A DNA stretch of 64,000 nucleotides from Bacteroidales bacterium (GCA_021108325.1 JAIORB010000080.1:52769-116768); one strand, 5' to 3'. Positions 17,608 through 27,155 are shown, numbered from the stretch's first letter. Made by a program: numbers and translations. The notes: a model not told the origin generated them from the sequence alone.

Positions 17608-18477
17608 CTAAATACTCTTTTCAGCTTTACTTCTTTTAATCCCAAAATAAATAGCAATACCACCGGTAAAAAACATTAATAAACTATATATAGCAGGGGT
17701 AATAGCAAACTCACTATTCCCAAGTAAAACAACAGCAATAGTTATAGCTAAAGTTCCATTCTGAATTCCCGACTCAATAGAAATGGATACAGCCCTTTTA
17801 TCTAAAATTTTAAATAGTTTCGCAGAATAATAGCCAACCAACATTGTTGCAACATTTAATATCAATGCTACCAATCCTGCTTGTCGAAAATAAGGAATAA
17901 CGTTTTCTTTTTCTTTAATAACTATACCAATTATAATTAAAGCTATAATAAAGCCAGATGCTTTTCGCACGGGTTTAGCCATCTTTAAAGCAAAACCTTC
18001 TTTATATCGTCTTATAATCATACCAATACTTACCGGAATAACTATGATTATAAAAATCTGGATAATGGTTTCAACTATATCCAACTTTACCATTTGTCCT
18101 TCATCTAAGAATTGTATTAAGGCAAAATTTACAATAAACGGAATTGTTAATATGGTAATAAAACTGCTTAATGCTGTTAGAGAAACAGACAAGGCCAAAT
18201 CTCCCTTTGCCAAATGTGTTATTAAATTTGATGTTGGCCCGCCCGGACAAGCAGCTAAAATCATAATTCCTATTGCAATCTCAGGCTTTAACGGAAATAA
18301 TAATGCAATAGAAAATCCTATTAGCGGTAAAATTATTAACTGATTAGTTAAACCAACCAATATTGCTTTTGGGTAAACAAATATCCGTTTAAAATCGTCA
18401 ATAACCAACGATAATCCCATTCCTAACATAATAATAATAAGAGAAGAAGCTAGAATAATTGTTGAAACCTTATCCAT
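17608..18477 (-). CDS. Bile acid:sodium symporter (BASS) family transporter
   Basis: A 289-residue inner-membrane protein with about nine or ten hydrophobic segments. The stretch AACPGGPTSNLITHLAKGD is the family core sequence around the sodium- and substrate-binding crossover. BASS proteins move organic anions such as pantoate, pyruvate or bile acids with Na+; the substrate here cannot be named. It is a single gene on the minus strand; its 3' end faces the MITE and REP elements. Confidence 0.88.
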   Translation of the reverse strand: MDKVSTIILASSLIIIMLGMGLSLVIDDFKRIFVYPKAILVGLTNQLIILPLIGFSIALLFPLKPEIAIGIMILAACPGGPTSNLITHLAKGDLALSVSLTALSSFITILTIPFIVNFALIQFLDEGQMVKLDIVETIIQIFIIIVIPVSIGMIIRRYKEGFALKMAKPVRKASGFIIALIIIGIVIKEKENVIPYFRQAGLVALILNVATMLVGYYSAKLFKILDKRAVSISIESGIQNGTLAITIAVVLLGNSEFAITPAIYSLLMFFTGGIAIYFGIKRSKAEKSI

Positions 18478-18730
18478 AATTTATAGTTTTAGTTCAAAGA
18501 GCAATATAAAGATTAATTTTTTAAAACACTGAAATTAAATAAATAACAATTTGGAAGTAAACCAGGCCGGTGCTTTCTCTATGTATGTTTCATAAAAGAC
18601 AAAAACACCCGAAATTCTCGAAATACAATATTATTTTGCATTTTTTTAAAATATTTTGTAATTTGTCGAAACTTACCTTAAGAACGTACATGCCGAACTC
18701 GAAAAGGAGTATTAATTTTAAATTAATATA

Positions 18731-19141
18731 ATGTACGGATTTTGTAAAAAAATACTTTCAGTTTTCTTTATAATTAGTTTCCCACTAATTGTATTTTCCC
18801 AGCAAACAATAAAGGTGCAGCTCGTTTCTATTTCTAATATTTCTAACAATCATGTTGGTAACGAATGGTCACATGACGTTACAGTTAACAATAAACTTCT
18901 TTCTAAGCATAAGAACTTGGAGTTCTCTGAAACCGACACCTTATTTATCAAAGTAATTTGTAACGAATACGACGAAAAATACCCCGACTTCGGTCACAAC
19001 TCCAGAATAATTGACATAAATAAAATTGATTTAAGCAAGGAATACACTTTTACAATTGAAGTAACTGTTATAGAAAACGGAGGGCGATATAAGGGCAATA
19101 CAGCAAAATGGAAATATAGTTTTAAAATATCATTAACCTAA
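18731..19141 (+). CDS. Secreted protein of unknown function
   Basis: A 136-residue protein with an N-terminal signal peptide (hydrophobic residues 9-23, ending VFSQ). The mature part is polar and rich in beta-prone segments; no cysteines lie in the mature part that would suggest a lipoprotein. I do not recognise a family. The start is preceded by a perfect dyad ATTAATTT-T-AAATTAAT. It lies 11 nt before a membrane-protein gene and they may be an operon. A decayed copy of its 3' end occurs at about 19889-19998. Confidence 0.6.
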   Translation: MYGFCKKILSVFFIISFPLIVFSQQTIKVQLVSISNISNNHVGNEWSHDVTVNNKLLSKHKNLEFSETDTLFIKVICNEYDEKYPDFGHNSRIIDINKIDLSKEYTFTIEVTVIENGGRYKGNTAKWKYSFKISLT

Positions 19142-19152
19142 AATTATTTATT

Positions 19153-19866
19153 ATGAAAGACAATACAGATATTTTTAACTCCTATAGCAGGATTAGAAAA
19201 TTAATTGGAATTCTTGGTTTGTTACTCCCTGTTCTAATAGTAATTTTTTATGGTGGTTTTTTGCCATCTATTAGTCTTTTTTATTATACCAGATCAGCAG
19301 TATTTTTTATTGCTATTCTTGCTGCATTTGGTTTATTTCTTATATCGTATGAAGGCTATAAACCAAAAGAAAAGGAAAAAGGATTTAGCGACAACTTTAT
19401 AACTCATGTGGGTGGCTTTGCGATATTAATTGTTGTGTTGGTTCCAACTGCCTGCTTAGATACGGCTTTTAAGGTTTGTAATGTATGTATCTCAGGAAAA
19501 TATTGTTTATTCGGTCACGACATTGAAAATATTAATTATTTGCATCTTATAAGTGCAGCAATATTTTTCTTTGCTATGGGATATATGTCGATAATTAATT
19601 TTACAAGAGGTGCCGATAAAAAATACCACTTTATGTATAAATTCTGTGGGTATACTATATGGTTTTCAATGCTACTATTAGCGATTGAATTTATTATAAG
19701 GTTATGCGGTAGAAAGGGCTATGTTACAGTTTACGATGTATTTATTCTTGAAACGGTAATGGTTGTGGCTTTTGCTATATCATGGTTGCTTAAAGGCAGA
19801 ACTATAGAATATATCATTGAATTAAAAAATAGTTCGTTAAAGTTTTTAAGATTAAAAAAGGCTTAA
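19153..19866 (+). CDS. Multi-pass membrane protein of unknown function
   Basis: A 237-residue protein with about six hydrophobic segments and a cysteine-containing loop (CLDTAFKVCNVCISGKYC, near residues 96-113) between the third and fourth. The layout recalls DUF998-like membrane proteins but I cannot support a family name. It is flanked on both sides by related sequence: the 3' end of the preceding gene and a decayed copy of it after this gene. Function unknown. Confidence 0.55.
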   Translation: MKDNTDIFNSYSRIRKLIGILGLLLPVLIVIFYGGFLPSISLFYYTRSAVFFIAILAAFGLFLISYEGYKPKEKEKGFSDNFITHVGGFAILIVVLVPTACLDTAFKVCNVCISGKYCLFGHDIENINYLHLISAAIFFFAMGYMSIINFTRGADKKYHFMYKFCGYTIWFSMLLLAIEFIIRLCGRKGYVTVYDVFILETVMVVAFAISWLLKGRTIEYIIELKNSSLKFLRLKKA

Positions 19867-19888
19867 TTGCTATAGTTTAATTATTTAA

Positions 19889-19998
19889 CTGAATACACAA
19901 AAACAGAGAACAACACAGGCAATACAGCAAAATATTATTTTGATACAAAATAGCGTAGTTTTAAGATAAAATAGTATTAACCCTAAAATTGAATAATT
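19889..19998 (+). repeat. Decayed copy of the 3' end of the 18731-19141 gene
   Basis: The segment repeats, with insertions and substitutions, the last ~100 bases of the gene ending at 19141 and its 3' flank: both have GAATACAC, then GGCAATACAGCAAAAT, TAGTTTTAA, TATTAACC/CATTAACC, CTAAAATT and a final ATTATG start codon. The copies bracket the 19153-19866 gene as direct repeats about 850 bp apart. Confidence 0.7.
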
Positions 19999-20568
19999 AT
20001 GTATCTATTTTTTGACACAGAAACAACAGGTCTACCTAGAAATTGGAAAGCACCTGTAACAGATTTGAATAATTGGCCAAGAATGATTCAAATTGCGTGG
20101 ATTTTATGTGATAATAAAGGAAATCGAATAGAATCAAATGATTTTATTATAAAACCCGAAAATTTTGTTATTCCTATTGAAGTCTCAAGAATTCATGGAA
20201 TTTCTACGGAAAAAGCCATTAATGAAGGTGAAAATCTTGAGAAAGTTCTATTATCATTTCAAGAATTAGTTGAGCAAGCTGACTTTATTGTTGCCCACAA
20301 TATTAGTTTTGATGAAAAGATTGTAGGAGCTGAATTACTGAGAAAAGGAATTCAGAGTGATTTTGAAAGAAAAAGAAAATTGTGCACTATGCAATCTTCT
20401 ACTAATTACTGCAAAATTCCCGGGAATTATGGTTATAAATGGCCAAAATTATCAGAATTACATATTAAATTATTTGGTGAGGATTTTGACGATGCTCATG
20501 ATGCTTCAGTAGATATTAATGCAACAGAAAAATGTTTTTGGGAAATGAGAAGAATCGGATTAATATAA
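19999..20568 (+). CDS. DEDDh-type 3'-5' exonuclease (DnaQ/RNase T superfamily)
   Basis: A 189-residue single-domain exonuclease. All catalytic motifs are intact: ExoI FFDTETTG (D6, E8), ExoII AHNISFDEK, and ExoIII AHDASVD with H167 and D172. It is free-standing rather than part of a polymerase. It lies 30 nt before an OLD-family nuclease and a UvrD-type helicase, all in the same direction, which suggests a three-gene nuclease set. Its role could be defence or repair; a housekeeping proofreading role is less likely because of the neighbours. Confidence 0.88.
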   Translation: MYLFFDTETTGLPRNWKAPVTDLNNWPRMIQIAWILCDNKGNRIESNDFIIKPENFVIPIEVSRIHGISTEKAINEGENLEKVLLSFQELVEQADFIVAHNISFDEKIVGAELLRKGIQSDFERKRKLCTMQSSTNYCKIPGNYGYKWPKLSELHIKLFGEDFDDAHDASVDINATEKCFWEMRRIGLI

Positions 20569-20598
20569 AAAAGTATATGCCCACTTCAAAAAAACAAA

Positions 20599-22755
20599 AT
20601 GTATATATCAAAGATAGAAATAGATAATTTTAGAAATTTTCCTCCTGCATTAAAGGTAGGGAAAATACAAAAGGGAATAATAATTGAATTTACTGAAGGG
20701 ACGAATGTTATTATTGGACATAATAATTCCGGTAAAACAAACCTAATTAAAGCTCTTCAATTAGTTTTTGATTCACGAAAAGCAAAAGGAAAACTAACTA
20801 TTGACGATTTTTGCAAGAAATATTCAGATTTCTCGACACCACCTGAAATAAATATTACTGTAACATTTAAAGAGCAAACTAATGAGCCTTCAGACGATAA
20901 AGTAGTTGTATATGACTGGATTATTAATCCAAGTAACAAATACGAAGCACAATTAACCTTCTCATTCTTTCTTCCGCAAGGTGATGATTACAAAGACTAT
21001 TGCACAGAAGTTGAAAAATTCAAAAAAGACGATAAGTATGACTCAGAAAAAGTATGGCGTTTTATAAAGAAGTATTTTTTCTCAAAATATGTTGCACGTG
21101 TTTACGGTGGAAATCCGAAGAACAAAGAAACTGCCGATAATGAAATGCTTGAAAAATTTGATTTTCAATTTCTAGATGCTATAAGAGACGCTGAAAAGCA
21201 AATGTTTTTTGGAAATAATACTATTTTAAAAGAAGTCCTAAATTATTTTCTTGATTATGATATTACTAATGGAAAAAAACTTAAAGATTTATCTATTGAA
21301 GTAAAAAGGAAATTAAAAGATAGAGAGAAAATCTTTAGTGATACTTCCGACGAATTATTCATCCAACTTAAAGAACGTATTTATAAAGACAGTATAATAA
21401 AATATGCTGAAGAAACTGGAGCAAATAAAGGTGGAAGCCCTGATTTTGATGTACACGTAAGTGAAGATGATTTATTATTTGCATTAAGGCTTATTGTTAA
21501 AGTTGGTGAACTTACGATTCCAATTAGTAATAATGGATTAGGTTATAATAATTTGCTTTACACAGCATTGGTTTTAGCTAAAATGCAAATTGAAAGTCAA
21601 AGTAGCTATTATGGAGAGAACGCAAAAGTATTTCCAATTCTAGCAATAGAAGAGCCCGAAGCCCATTTACATCCATCGATGCAATACAAATTCTTAAAAT
21701 TTCTAAAAGAGAACATTGACAAGGAAGGTAAAGTTAGACAACTCTTTGTGACCACTCACTCTACTCATATTACCTCAGCCGCTGAATTAGACAATATAAT
21801 CTGTTTATATGAAGGTTTTGATGGTAAATCTAATGTAGGATATCCTGGTAAAGCATTTAGAGATAATATAGATTCTAAGAATTATGTAAAGAGATTTTTA
21901 GATGCAACAAAATCAAATATGTTATTTGCAGATAAGGTAATCTTTGTCGAAGGATTAGCAGAACAACTTCTACTACCGTGTTTGGCTGCATATAAATACT
22001 ATAACGAAGATAAAAAAATCACTAATGAGGATGAGTTAATAAATCAACATGTTTCTATTGTTTCTGTCGATAGTCGTACTTTCAAGCATTTCTTAAGATT
22101 ATATTCTTTTTCTGAGGAAAATCCATCTGCGATCCAGAAGAAAGTAGGATGCATTACAGATGCAGATCCAGAACAAAAAGGAACAGATAATAAATGGAGA
22201 GCTTGTTTTCCTTATCAATTAATAAATGATGGTAATCATAAAGCTTTAGCTACTCATGTCACTGATTTAAAAAATGACTTTGAAGCAAAATTTGATAATA
22301 TTTTTGTATATCATCCTGAAGAGAATAAAGGAAAAACATTGGAATACGAATTTGTTCGATATAATCCCAATAGCGAGTTGATTTTTACCGAATGTTTTCC
22401 AAATGAAAAAAGTCCACATACTATTGTGAATTTCAAGAGCCTACAGACAAAACTTATTGAAAATTCAGAAGATTTTTCAGAAATATTAAACTCTTATGAG
22501 ACTCTATTGACAACTGACATGCAAAAAGAAAAATTTGAGAAATTAAAGGAGCAAATTGCTACTTGTACCTTTTCAGATAAGGAGAAATCAATAGCAATTC
22601 TTTCTACGATATATTACAATATTGTAAAGAGCCTCAAGGGTGAACACGCTCTTTATTTAGAAAAGAAGCTTCGAGATAATTTAGGAAGTGGAGTGCCTCA
22701 ACTTTTTAATGTTCCTACCTATATCAATGATGCAATTAATAAAATCTTAGATTAG
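20599..22755 (+). CDS. gajA: OLD-family ATPase/TOPRIM nuclease, GajA-like
   Basis: A 718-residue ABC-type ATPase fused to a TOPRIM nuclease. Walker A is GHNNSGKT (G40-T47), Walker B is LAIEEPEAHLHP near residue 350, followed by the TTHSTHI switch. The TOPRIM acids are E451 in FVEGLAEQ and D521/D523 in ITDADPE. With a UvrD-like helicase 3 nt downstream this is the class 2 OLD arrangement known as Gabija. It is longer than the best-studied GajA (578 residues); the extra length lies mainly in the middle and C-terminal parts. Probable nucleotide-sensing DNA nickase against phage. Confidence 0.86.
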   Translation: MYISKIEIDNFRNFPPALKVGKIQKGIIIEFTEGTNVIIGHNNSGKTNLIKALQLVFDSRKAKGKLTIDDFCKKYSDFSTPPEINITVTFKEQTNEPSDDKVVVYDWIINPSNKYEAQLTFSFFLPQGDDYKDYCTEVEKFKKDDKYDSEKVWRFIKKYFFSKYVARVYGGNPKNKETADNEMLEKFDFQFLDAIRDAEKQMFFGNNTILKEVLNYFLDYDITNGKKLKDLSIEVKRKLKDREKIFSDTSDELFIQLKERIYKDSIIKYAEETGANKGGSPDFDVHVSEDDLLFALRLIVKVGELTIPISNNGLGYNNLLYTALVLAKMQIESQSSYYGENAKVFPILAIEEPEAHLHPSMQYKFLKFLKENIDKEGKVRQLFVTTHSTHITSAAELDNIICLYEGFDGKSNVGYPGKAFRDNIDSKNYVKRFLDATKSNMLFADKVIFVEGLAEQLLLPCLAAYKYYNEDKKITNEDELINQHVSIVSVDSRTFKHFLRLYSFSEENPSAIQKKVGCITDADPEQKGTDNKWRACFPYQLINDGNHKALATHVTDLKNDFEAKFDNIFVYHPEENKGKTLEYEFVRYNPNSELIFTECFPNEKSPHTIVNFKSLQTKLIENSEDFSEILNSYETLLTTDMQKEKFEKLKEQIATCTFSDKEKSIAILSTIYYNIVKSLKGEHALYLEKKLRDNLGSGVPQLFNVPTYINDAINKILD

Positions 22756-22758
22756 AAT

Positions 22759-24546
22759 ATGGATACAATTGAAGAATTACCAGAGGTATTATCAAAGATA
22801 AATGTTCCCTTTAAAATTTCAGCAGGTCCAGGGGCTGGAAAAACATCATGGCTTGTTAAACATGTTCAAAATGTACTTAGAAATTCTGACAGACTTAATA
22901 AAACAAAAAAAGTAGCATGCATTACCTATACTAGAATTGGAGCAGATACAGTAAATAAAAGAGTAAAGAAACGTATAGGTACAAATCGATTAGATATTGG
23001 TACAATACATAGTTTTCTCTATCGTAATGTTATCAAGCCATTTTCATATTTGATTGAGAAGGATGAAGATGGAAATGAGTTATTTAATGTGGATGAATTA
23101 AGTGGTCATATTGAAAATAGATTAATATGGGATAGATTAAGGAGTTGGAAAAAAGAAATAGAAAAAGATAATGCTACAGAATACAAATATTTTACATGGA
23201 CAAATAAAAGACCTTTGTTAATTTCAAAACTTGGTTGCATTGACCATATTTTAGATGAAAAAGGGAATATAAATACTGTATTTACCAAAAGCGCTTCACG
23301 CTATAATATTGCTATTCCAACATCAAATGATGAGCTACTTAAATACAAAAGAGCATATTGGCGAAAAGGAATAATGCATCATGAAGATGTGCTATATTTT
23401 ACACACCATATATTTAATAATTATCCAAGAATAATAGAGTTTGTAAGTGCTAAATTTCCATATTTATTTTTAGACGAATTTCAAGATACCAATCCTTTAC
23501 AAACATGGATTATAAATAAAATTTCAAAGCAAGGAACTATAGTTGGAGTGATTGGTGATCCTGCTCAATCAATTTTTGAGTTTGCAGGAGCACGGCGTAA
23601 GGATTTTATTGAATTCACTTTACCAGAAATAAAAACCTTTAAAAAATCTCATAATTACCGAAGTTCTAGTCTAATAATTGATTTCCTAAAAGAACTGAGA
23701 GATGATATTCAACAAAAGCCTAAAGAAGATGCTATGCAAGGTGAAAAGGTTATAGTAATAGTAGGAGATGCAACTCTTGCTATAGAATATTTAGAGGAAT
23801 TGGATAATGAAAATTTTGCTATTTTATGTCGTTGGAATAAGGATGTTAATAAATTAAAACACAGCCTAAAAAAAGTAGAAGGTGATAATTTAATTAATCT
23901 TCTTTATTCAGAAGATAATAATCATAAAAGACCAACCTTTATTCATTCGTTAATAAAAGCGTATGATTTTAATGAAAATTCAGAATACAAAGAGGCTGTT
24001 AAGGAAATCAAAAAACAATTTAAAGGAGCAAAGATAGAGGGTCTTGAAAAGAGAAAACTTGCAATTGAAACACTTGAATACCTAAAAGAGAATTTGGATA
24101 CAACTATCGAGACTATCTATAAATACTTGCAACCAATTTTAAAAAAACACTCTATCATTCTTCCTGGATTACAAAAAGTCAAAGGTGTTCATAAGAAGTC
24201 TTTTAAAGATTTTATTCCGTTCCTTTCTAAACAAACAAAAATAAGTAGCAAGATTAGAACAATTCACCAAGCAAAAGGTGATGAATTTAAAAACGTATTG
24301 TTATGCCTTTTTGACAAAATAGATAAAAATGGTGGAATTAGAAAAAAGCTTGAAACTAGCTTGGATGATTATATTTTCAAAGCTAAATCAAATATCGTTC
24401 TTGATTCCGAGAAGGGAGAAGAAACTAGACTTGTATATGTAGCATGTAGTAGGGCAAAAGAGAGATTGTTTATTAGTGTTCCAAGGCTATCAAAAGACGA
24501 AGAGGAAAAAATGGAAAAACTAGGTTTAATGATTAAGAGAAATTAA
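22759..24546 (+). CDS. gajB: UvrD/Rep-type SF1 helicase, GajB-like
   Basis: A 595-residue SF1A helicase with every motif visible: I AGPGAGKTSW (K28, T29), II LDEFQDTN (D239-D243), III GVIGDPAQSIFEFAGA, IV SHNYRSS, V IRTIHQAKGDEF, VI RLVYVACSRAKERL. It starts 3 nt after the OLD gene, so the two are surely co-translated. In Gabija the helicase GajB binds GajA and is activated by DNA ends. No extra nuclease domain is visible. A GC-richer hairpin region follows. Confidence 0.88.
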   Translation: MDTIEELPEVLSKINVPFKISAGPGAGKTSWLVKHVQNVLRNSDRLNKTKKVACITYTRIGADTVNKRVKKRIGTNRLDIGTIHSFLYRNVIKPFSYLIEKDEDGNELFNVDELSGHIENRLIWDRLRSWKKEIEKDNATEYKYFTWTNKRPLLISKLGCIDHILDEKGNINTVFTKSASRYNIAIPTSNDELLKYKRAYWRKGIMHHEDVLYFTHHIFNNYPRIIEFVSAKFPYLFLDEFQDTNPLQTWIINKISKQGTIVGVIGDPAQSIFEFAGARRKDFIEFTLPEIKTFKKSHNYRSSSLIIDFLKELRDDIQQKPKEDAMQGEKVIVIVGDATLAIEYLEELDNENFAILCRWNKDVNKLKHSLKKVEGDNLINLLYSEDNNHKRPTFIHSLIKAYDFNENSEYKEAVKEIKKQFKGAKIEGLEKRKLAIETLEYLKENLDTTIETIYKYLQPILKKHSIILPGLQKVKGVHKKSFKDFIPFLSKQTKISSKIRTIHQAKGDEFKNVLLCLFDKIDKNGGIRKKLETSLDDYIFKAKSNIVLDSEKGEETRLVYVACSRAKERLFISVPRLSKDEEEKMEKLGLMIKRN

Positions 24547-24550
24547 CCTA

Positions 24551-24694
24551 GCTCGCGTGCGTTTAGTTTGCTAAAGCTCATGAGAACGCTTGCCTGCTGT
24601 AAGCAGGCTTTGCTAAGTTGTAACGCGTGCAACAAGCAGACCCAGATGAACGTAGAATGTAACTAAAAAGTATGTGAACAGGTAGGCGCTAAGC
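24551..24694. other. GC-rich structured segment after the Gabija-like genes
   Basis: The stretch 24551-24660 has about 49 percent G+C by my count, well above the AT-rich neighbourhood. It contains a perfect hairpin GCCTGC-TGTAA-GCAGGC (24592-24608), two copies of CGCGTGC, two copies of TTTGCTAA, GCGTT/AACGC pairing, and near 24682-24698 a dyad TAGG-C-GCT-A-AGC-A-CCTA. No open reading frame explains it. It could be a small RNA, a terminator complex or imported DNA. Confidence 0.5.
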
Positions 24695-24730
24695 ACCTAA
24701 TATTCAAGGATAATAACAATTTATAAAATA

Positions 24731-24750
24731 CGGATTAGGTATATAATCCG
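24731..24750. repeat. Hairpin ahead of the YhcH-family gene
   Basis: CGGATTA (24731-24737), loop GGTATA, TAATCCG (24744-24750), ending 21 nt before the start codon. A similar CGGATT...AATCCG dyad occurs near 27490, suggesting a dispersed repeat rather than a gene-specific operator. Confidence 0.5.
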
Positions 24751-24771
24751 ATAGTCATATAAAAAAATATT

Positions 24772-25218
24772 ATGGTAATAGACAAAATTGAAAATTCAGA
24801 AATATACGAAAGTTTACATCTGCGATTTGCAAAAGCATTTGCATTTATCTGCAAAACCGATTTTTCAAAATTAGATGATGGTAAATATGAAATTGAAAAT
24901 GATGATATTTTCGCTATAGTGCAGGAATATAATACAAAAGATAAAAAGGATGCTAAACTTGAAGCTCATCGTAAATATATTGATATTCAATACATTCATT
25001 CCGGTGTTGAGTTAATTGGAATTGCAGCTTTTAAAAATCAAATTCCTATTTCTGATGATACTGAAAAAGACCTTGCTTTTTACGAAGGAGATGCATCATT
25101 CATAAAACTTGAAGCTGGAATGTTTGCCATATTTTTCACGGATGATCTTCATATGCCTGGAATAAAATTGACACAATCAGCTAAAGTGAAAAAAGTAGTA
25201 GTAAAAGTAAGAGTGTAG
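24772..25218 (+). CDS. YhcH/YjgK/YiaL (EbgC-like, DUF386) family protein
   Basis: A 148-residue cupin-like protein of the usual family length. Recognisable family features are the EAHRKYIDIQYIHSG segment and the late FFTDDLHMPG, whose histidines and acids form the metal site in YhcH structures. Family members act on sugars, such as the beta subunit of evolved beta-galactosidase or sialic-acid processing, but the substrate here is unknown. It is not linked to sugar genes in this window. Confidence 0.87.
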   Translation: MVIDKIENSEIYESLHLRFAKAFAFICKTDFSKLDDGKYEIENDDIFAIVQEYNTKDKKDAKLEAHRKYIDIQYIHSGVELIGIAAFKNQIPISDDTEKDLAFYEGDASFIKLEAGMFAIFFTDDLHMPGIKLTQSAKVKKVVVKVRV

Positions 25219-25389
25219 TTTTTAAATTATACTCCTTGCTCGATTCCCGATGGTGCGGACATGTCTGTCTGCCTATTTAACTGTTGGAGGTAGTCAGGTA
25301 TATTGTCCGTGCTTTTTAATTATTTAACATTACCAGATGTACGAATTACATAAATTCACATTTAGAAAAATAAACAGGATTACGTATAT

Positions 25390-25500
25390 TCGTAAAATTG
25401 AAAAAGATAAATTGCAAAAGATAAAAGGAAAAAGATAAAAGGCAAAAGGCAAAGGGCAAAAAGCAAAAAGCAAAACACAAAAGAAAAAAGTTTAAAATCT
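25390..25500 (+). repeat. Purine-rich low-complexity leader before the POT transporter
   Basis: Degenerate repetition of AAAAGATAAA and AAAGGCAAAA units runs for about 100 bases to within 10 nt of the ATG at 25509. The unit resembles short intergenic repeats common in this phylum. It would make an unstructured mRNA leader. The rest of the gap 25219-25389 shows nothing I can name. Confidence 0.5.
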
Positions 25501-25508
25501 AATTTGAC

Positions 25509-26891
25509 ATGGAAAAAAATAACACACAAATAAAAAATACTGAAGCCTTCCCAAAAACATTCTGGACAGCAAATGTAACTGAACTAATTGAAAGGGCTGC
25601 TTATTATGCAATGGCGAGTTTCGTGGTGCTTTATCTTGGACGTCTCGGACTCGGCGATTATTGGCCAAGTACCTTAAACGGAATCTTATGGTTTCTCGTG
25701 TTCTTCTTACCCATTTTATCCGGAACCATTGCTGATGAAATTGGTTTTAAGAAATCACTACTCGGAGCCTTTGTTCTTCTGGCAATAGGATATTTTATCA
25801 TGGGATATCCCGTATGGTTTGGAGGCGCAATTTTACTAGCTAAAGGTTCAAGTGAAATAACGAGTGGATATGATATTATCATTCCTGTAATTGGTGCCAT
25901 TATACTTATTGGCATAGGTGGATCAGTTATTAAACCATGCATCTCAGGAACAATTCAAAAAACTTCCGGGAAAAGAGCAACACTGGGTTTTGGTATATTC
26001 TACATGATAATCAATGTTGGATCATTATTAGGAAGAGGCATAAGTTATATTGCCAGGAAAGAATTTGATCTTAGCTATATATTTGCAGTATCGGTAGCTG
26101 CCTCCATTGTGGCATTTTTTGTAGTTCTGTTTTTTTATAAAGAGCCTGAACAGGAAATAAAAGATAAGGCTAAAAAAACAGTTGCAAAAATTCTGTTAGA
26201 CATGGTTCTTGTTTTGCGTAATCTTAGATTTGCTGTATTTTTACTTGTGATTAGTGGTTTTTGGTTCGTTTATGCACAAGTATACAATGTTCTCCCTAAA
26301 TATCTGGAAATGGTAGTAGAAATTGATCCTGCTGTGGATATTTACACTATGGCCAATCCATTTGTTATTGTTTTTTTCCAATTATTAATTATACAACTAT
26401 TCGGTAAGCTTAAACCAATTAAATCAATTATTATAGGTGGGATTATTATTGGACTTTCAATGTTAATAAACCTGGTACCAATACTTTTATATGGCAATAT
26501 CAGAGAGGGTGTAAACCTTTTTTGGGTAACAATTCCTTTAGGTTCACTATTCATCGTTCTTACTGTGGCTTTAATTGCTTTTGGTGAACTTTTTGCAGCT
26601 GCCCGACAATTTGAATTTATAGGAGCTCTTGCTCCTAAAGGCAAGGAAGGTCTTTTCTTAGGTTATGCAAATCTTCCCATGGCAATAGGCGCATTAATTG
26701 GAGGACCTGCAGGCGCTGCTATTCTAAATGAGATAATGTGTAAGAATTCAATCATGCTCGAAAACGGGCTTTTGCAACTTGATCCTTTTTGGAATTCTTT
26801 AGGGTGGATAATTCTTATGGGAATCGGTATCGCCTCTGCTTTTTTCATGTGGTTATATAACCGGTGGATTCAAAAAAATCCTTTAAAATAG
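25509..26891 (+). CDS. Proton-dependent oligopeptide transporter (POT/PTR2, MFS)
   Basis: A 460-residue inner-membrane protein with about twelve hydrophobic segments. The POT signature ExxER appears as ELIERAAYY near residues 24-32, where the acids couple protons to peptide uptake. Di- and tripeptide import would suit a cell that also secretes an S46 dipeptidyl-peptidase. It is a single gene with its own leader. MFS transporters of related type carry other solutes, so substrate is inferred. Confidence 0.8.
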   Translation: MEKNNTQIKNTEAFPKTFWTANVTELIERAAYYAMASFVVLYLGRLGLGDYWPSTLNGILWFLVFFLPILSGTIADEIGFKKSLLGAFVLLAIGYFIMGYPVWFGGAILLAKGSSEITSGYDIIIPVIGAIILIGIGGSVIKPCISGTIQKTSGKRATLGFGIFYMIINVGSLLGRGISYIARKEFDLSYIFAVSVAASIVAFFVVLFFYKEPEQEIKDKAKKTVAKILLDMVLVLRNLRFAVFLLVISGFWFVYAQVYNVLPKYLEMVVEIDPAVDIYTMANPFVIVFFQLLIIQLFGKLKPIKSIIIGGIIIGLSMLINLVPILLYGNIREGVNLFWVTIPLGSLFIVLTVALIAFGELFAAARQFEFIGALAPKGKEGLFLGYANLPMAIGALIGGPAGAAILNEIMCKNSIMLENGLLQLDPFWNSLGWIILMGIGIASAFFMWLYNRWIQKNPLK

Positions 26892-27119
26892 TCACCGAAT
26901 TAAGAGCTATTTATTTAAAGATTAACAGTTTTATCTACACTATTACTATTATTTTTTGAGATATTGTGAAAAATAAATGATTAAACAGATATTTACAAGA
27001 CGGCGCTGCGTATAACACGGGTCAATATTAGCGGGGTTTTGGTAGATTGCAAACTTCAAATTTTATGACAATAATAAAATTAAAGTTGCATAAAACAGTC
27101 AGATTAAATGATATAATAC

Positions 27120-27127
27120 TAACTTTG
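27120..27127 (+). promoter_or_regulatory. -7 promoter element (TAACTTTG) of the cold-shock gene
   Basis: Matches TAnnTTTG and lies 28 nt before the ATG at 27156. No TTTG is visible at the expected -33 position. The leader is short, unlike the long leaders of enterobacterial cspA. Confidence 0.6.
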
Positions 27128-27155
27128 TGTTATACATAAATTAAAATTATTAATC

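Noticed and set aside
24551..24694. Integron attC site or group II intron remnant
   Set aside because: I could not find paired RYYYAAC/GTTRRRY cores or a domain V-like stem; similarity was limited to short words.
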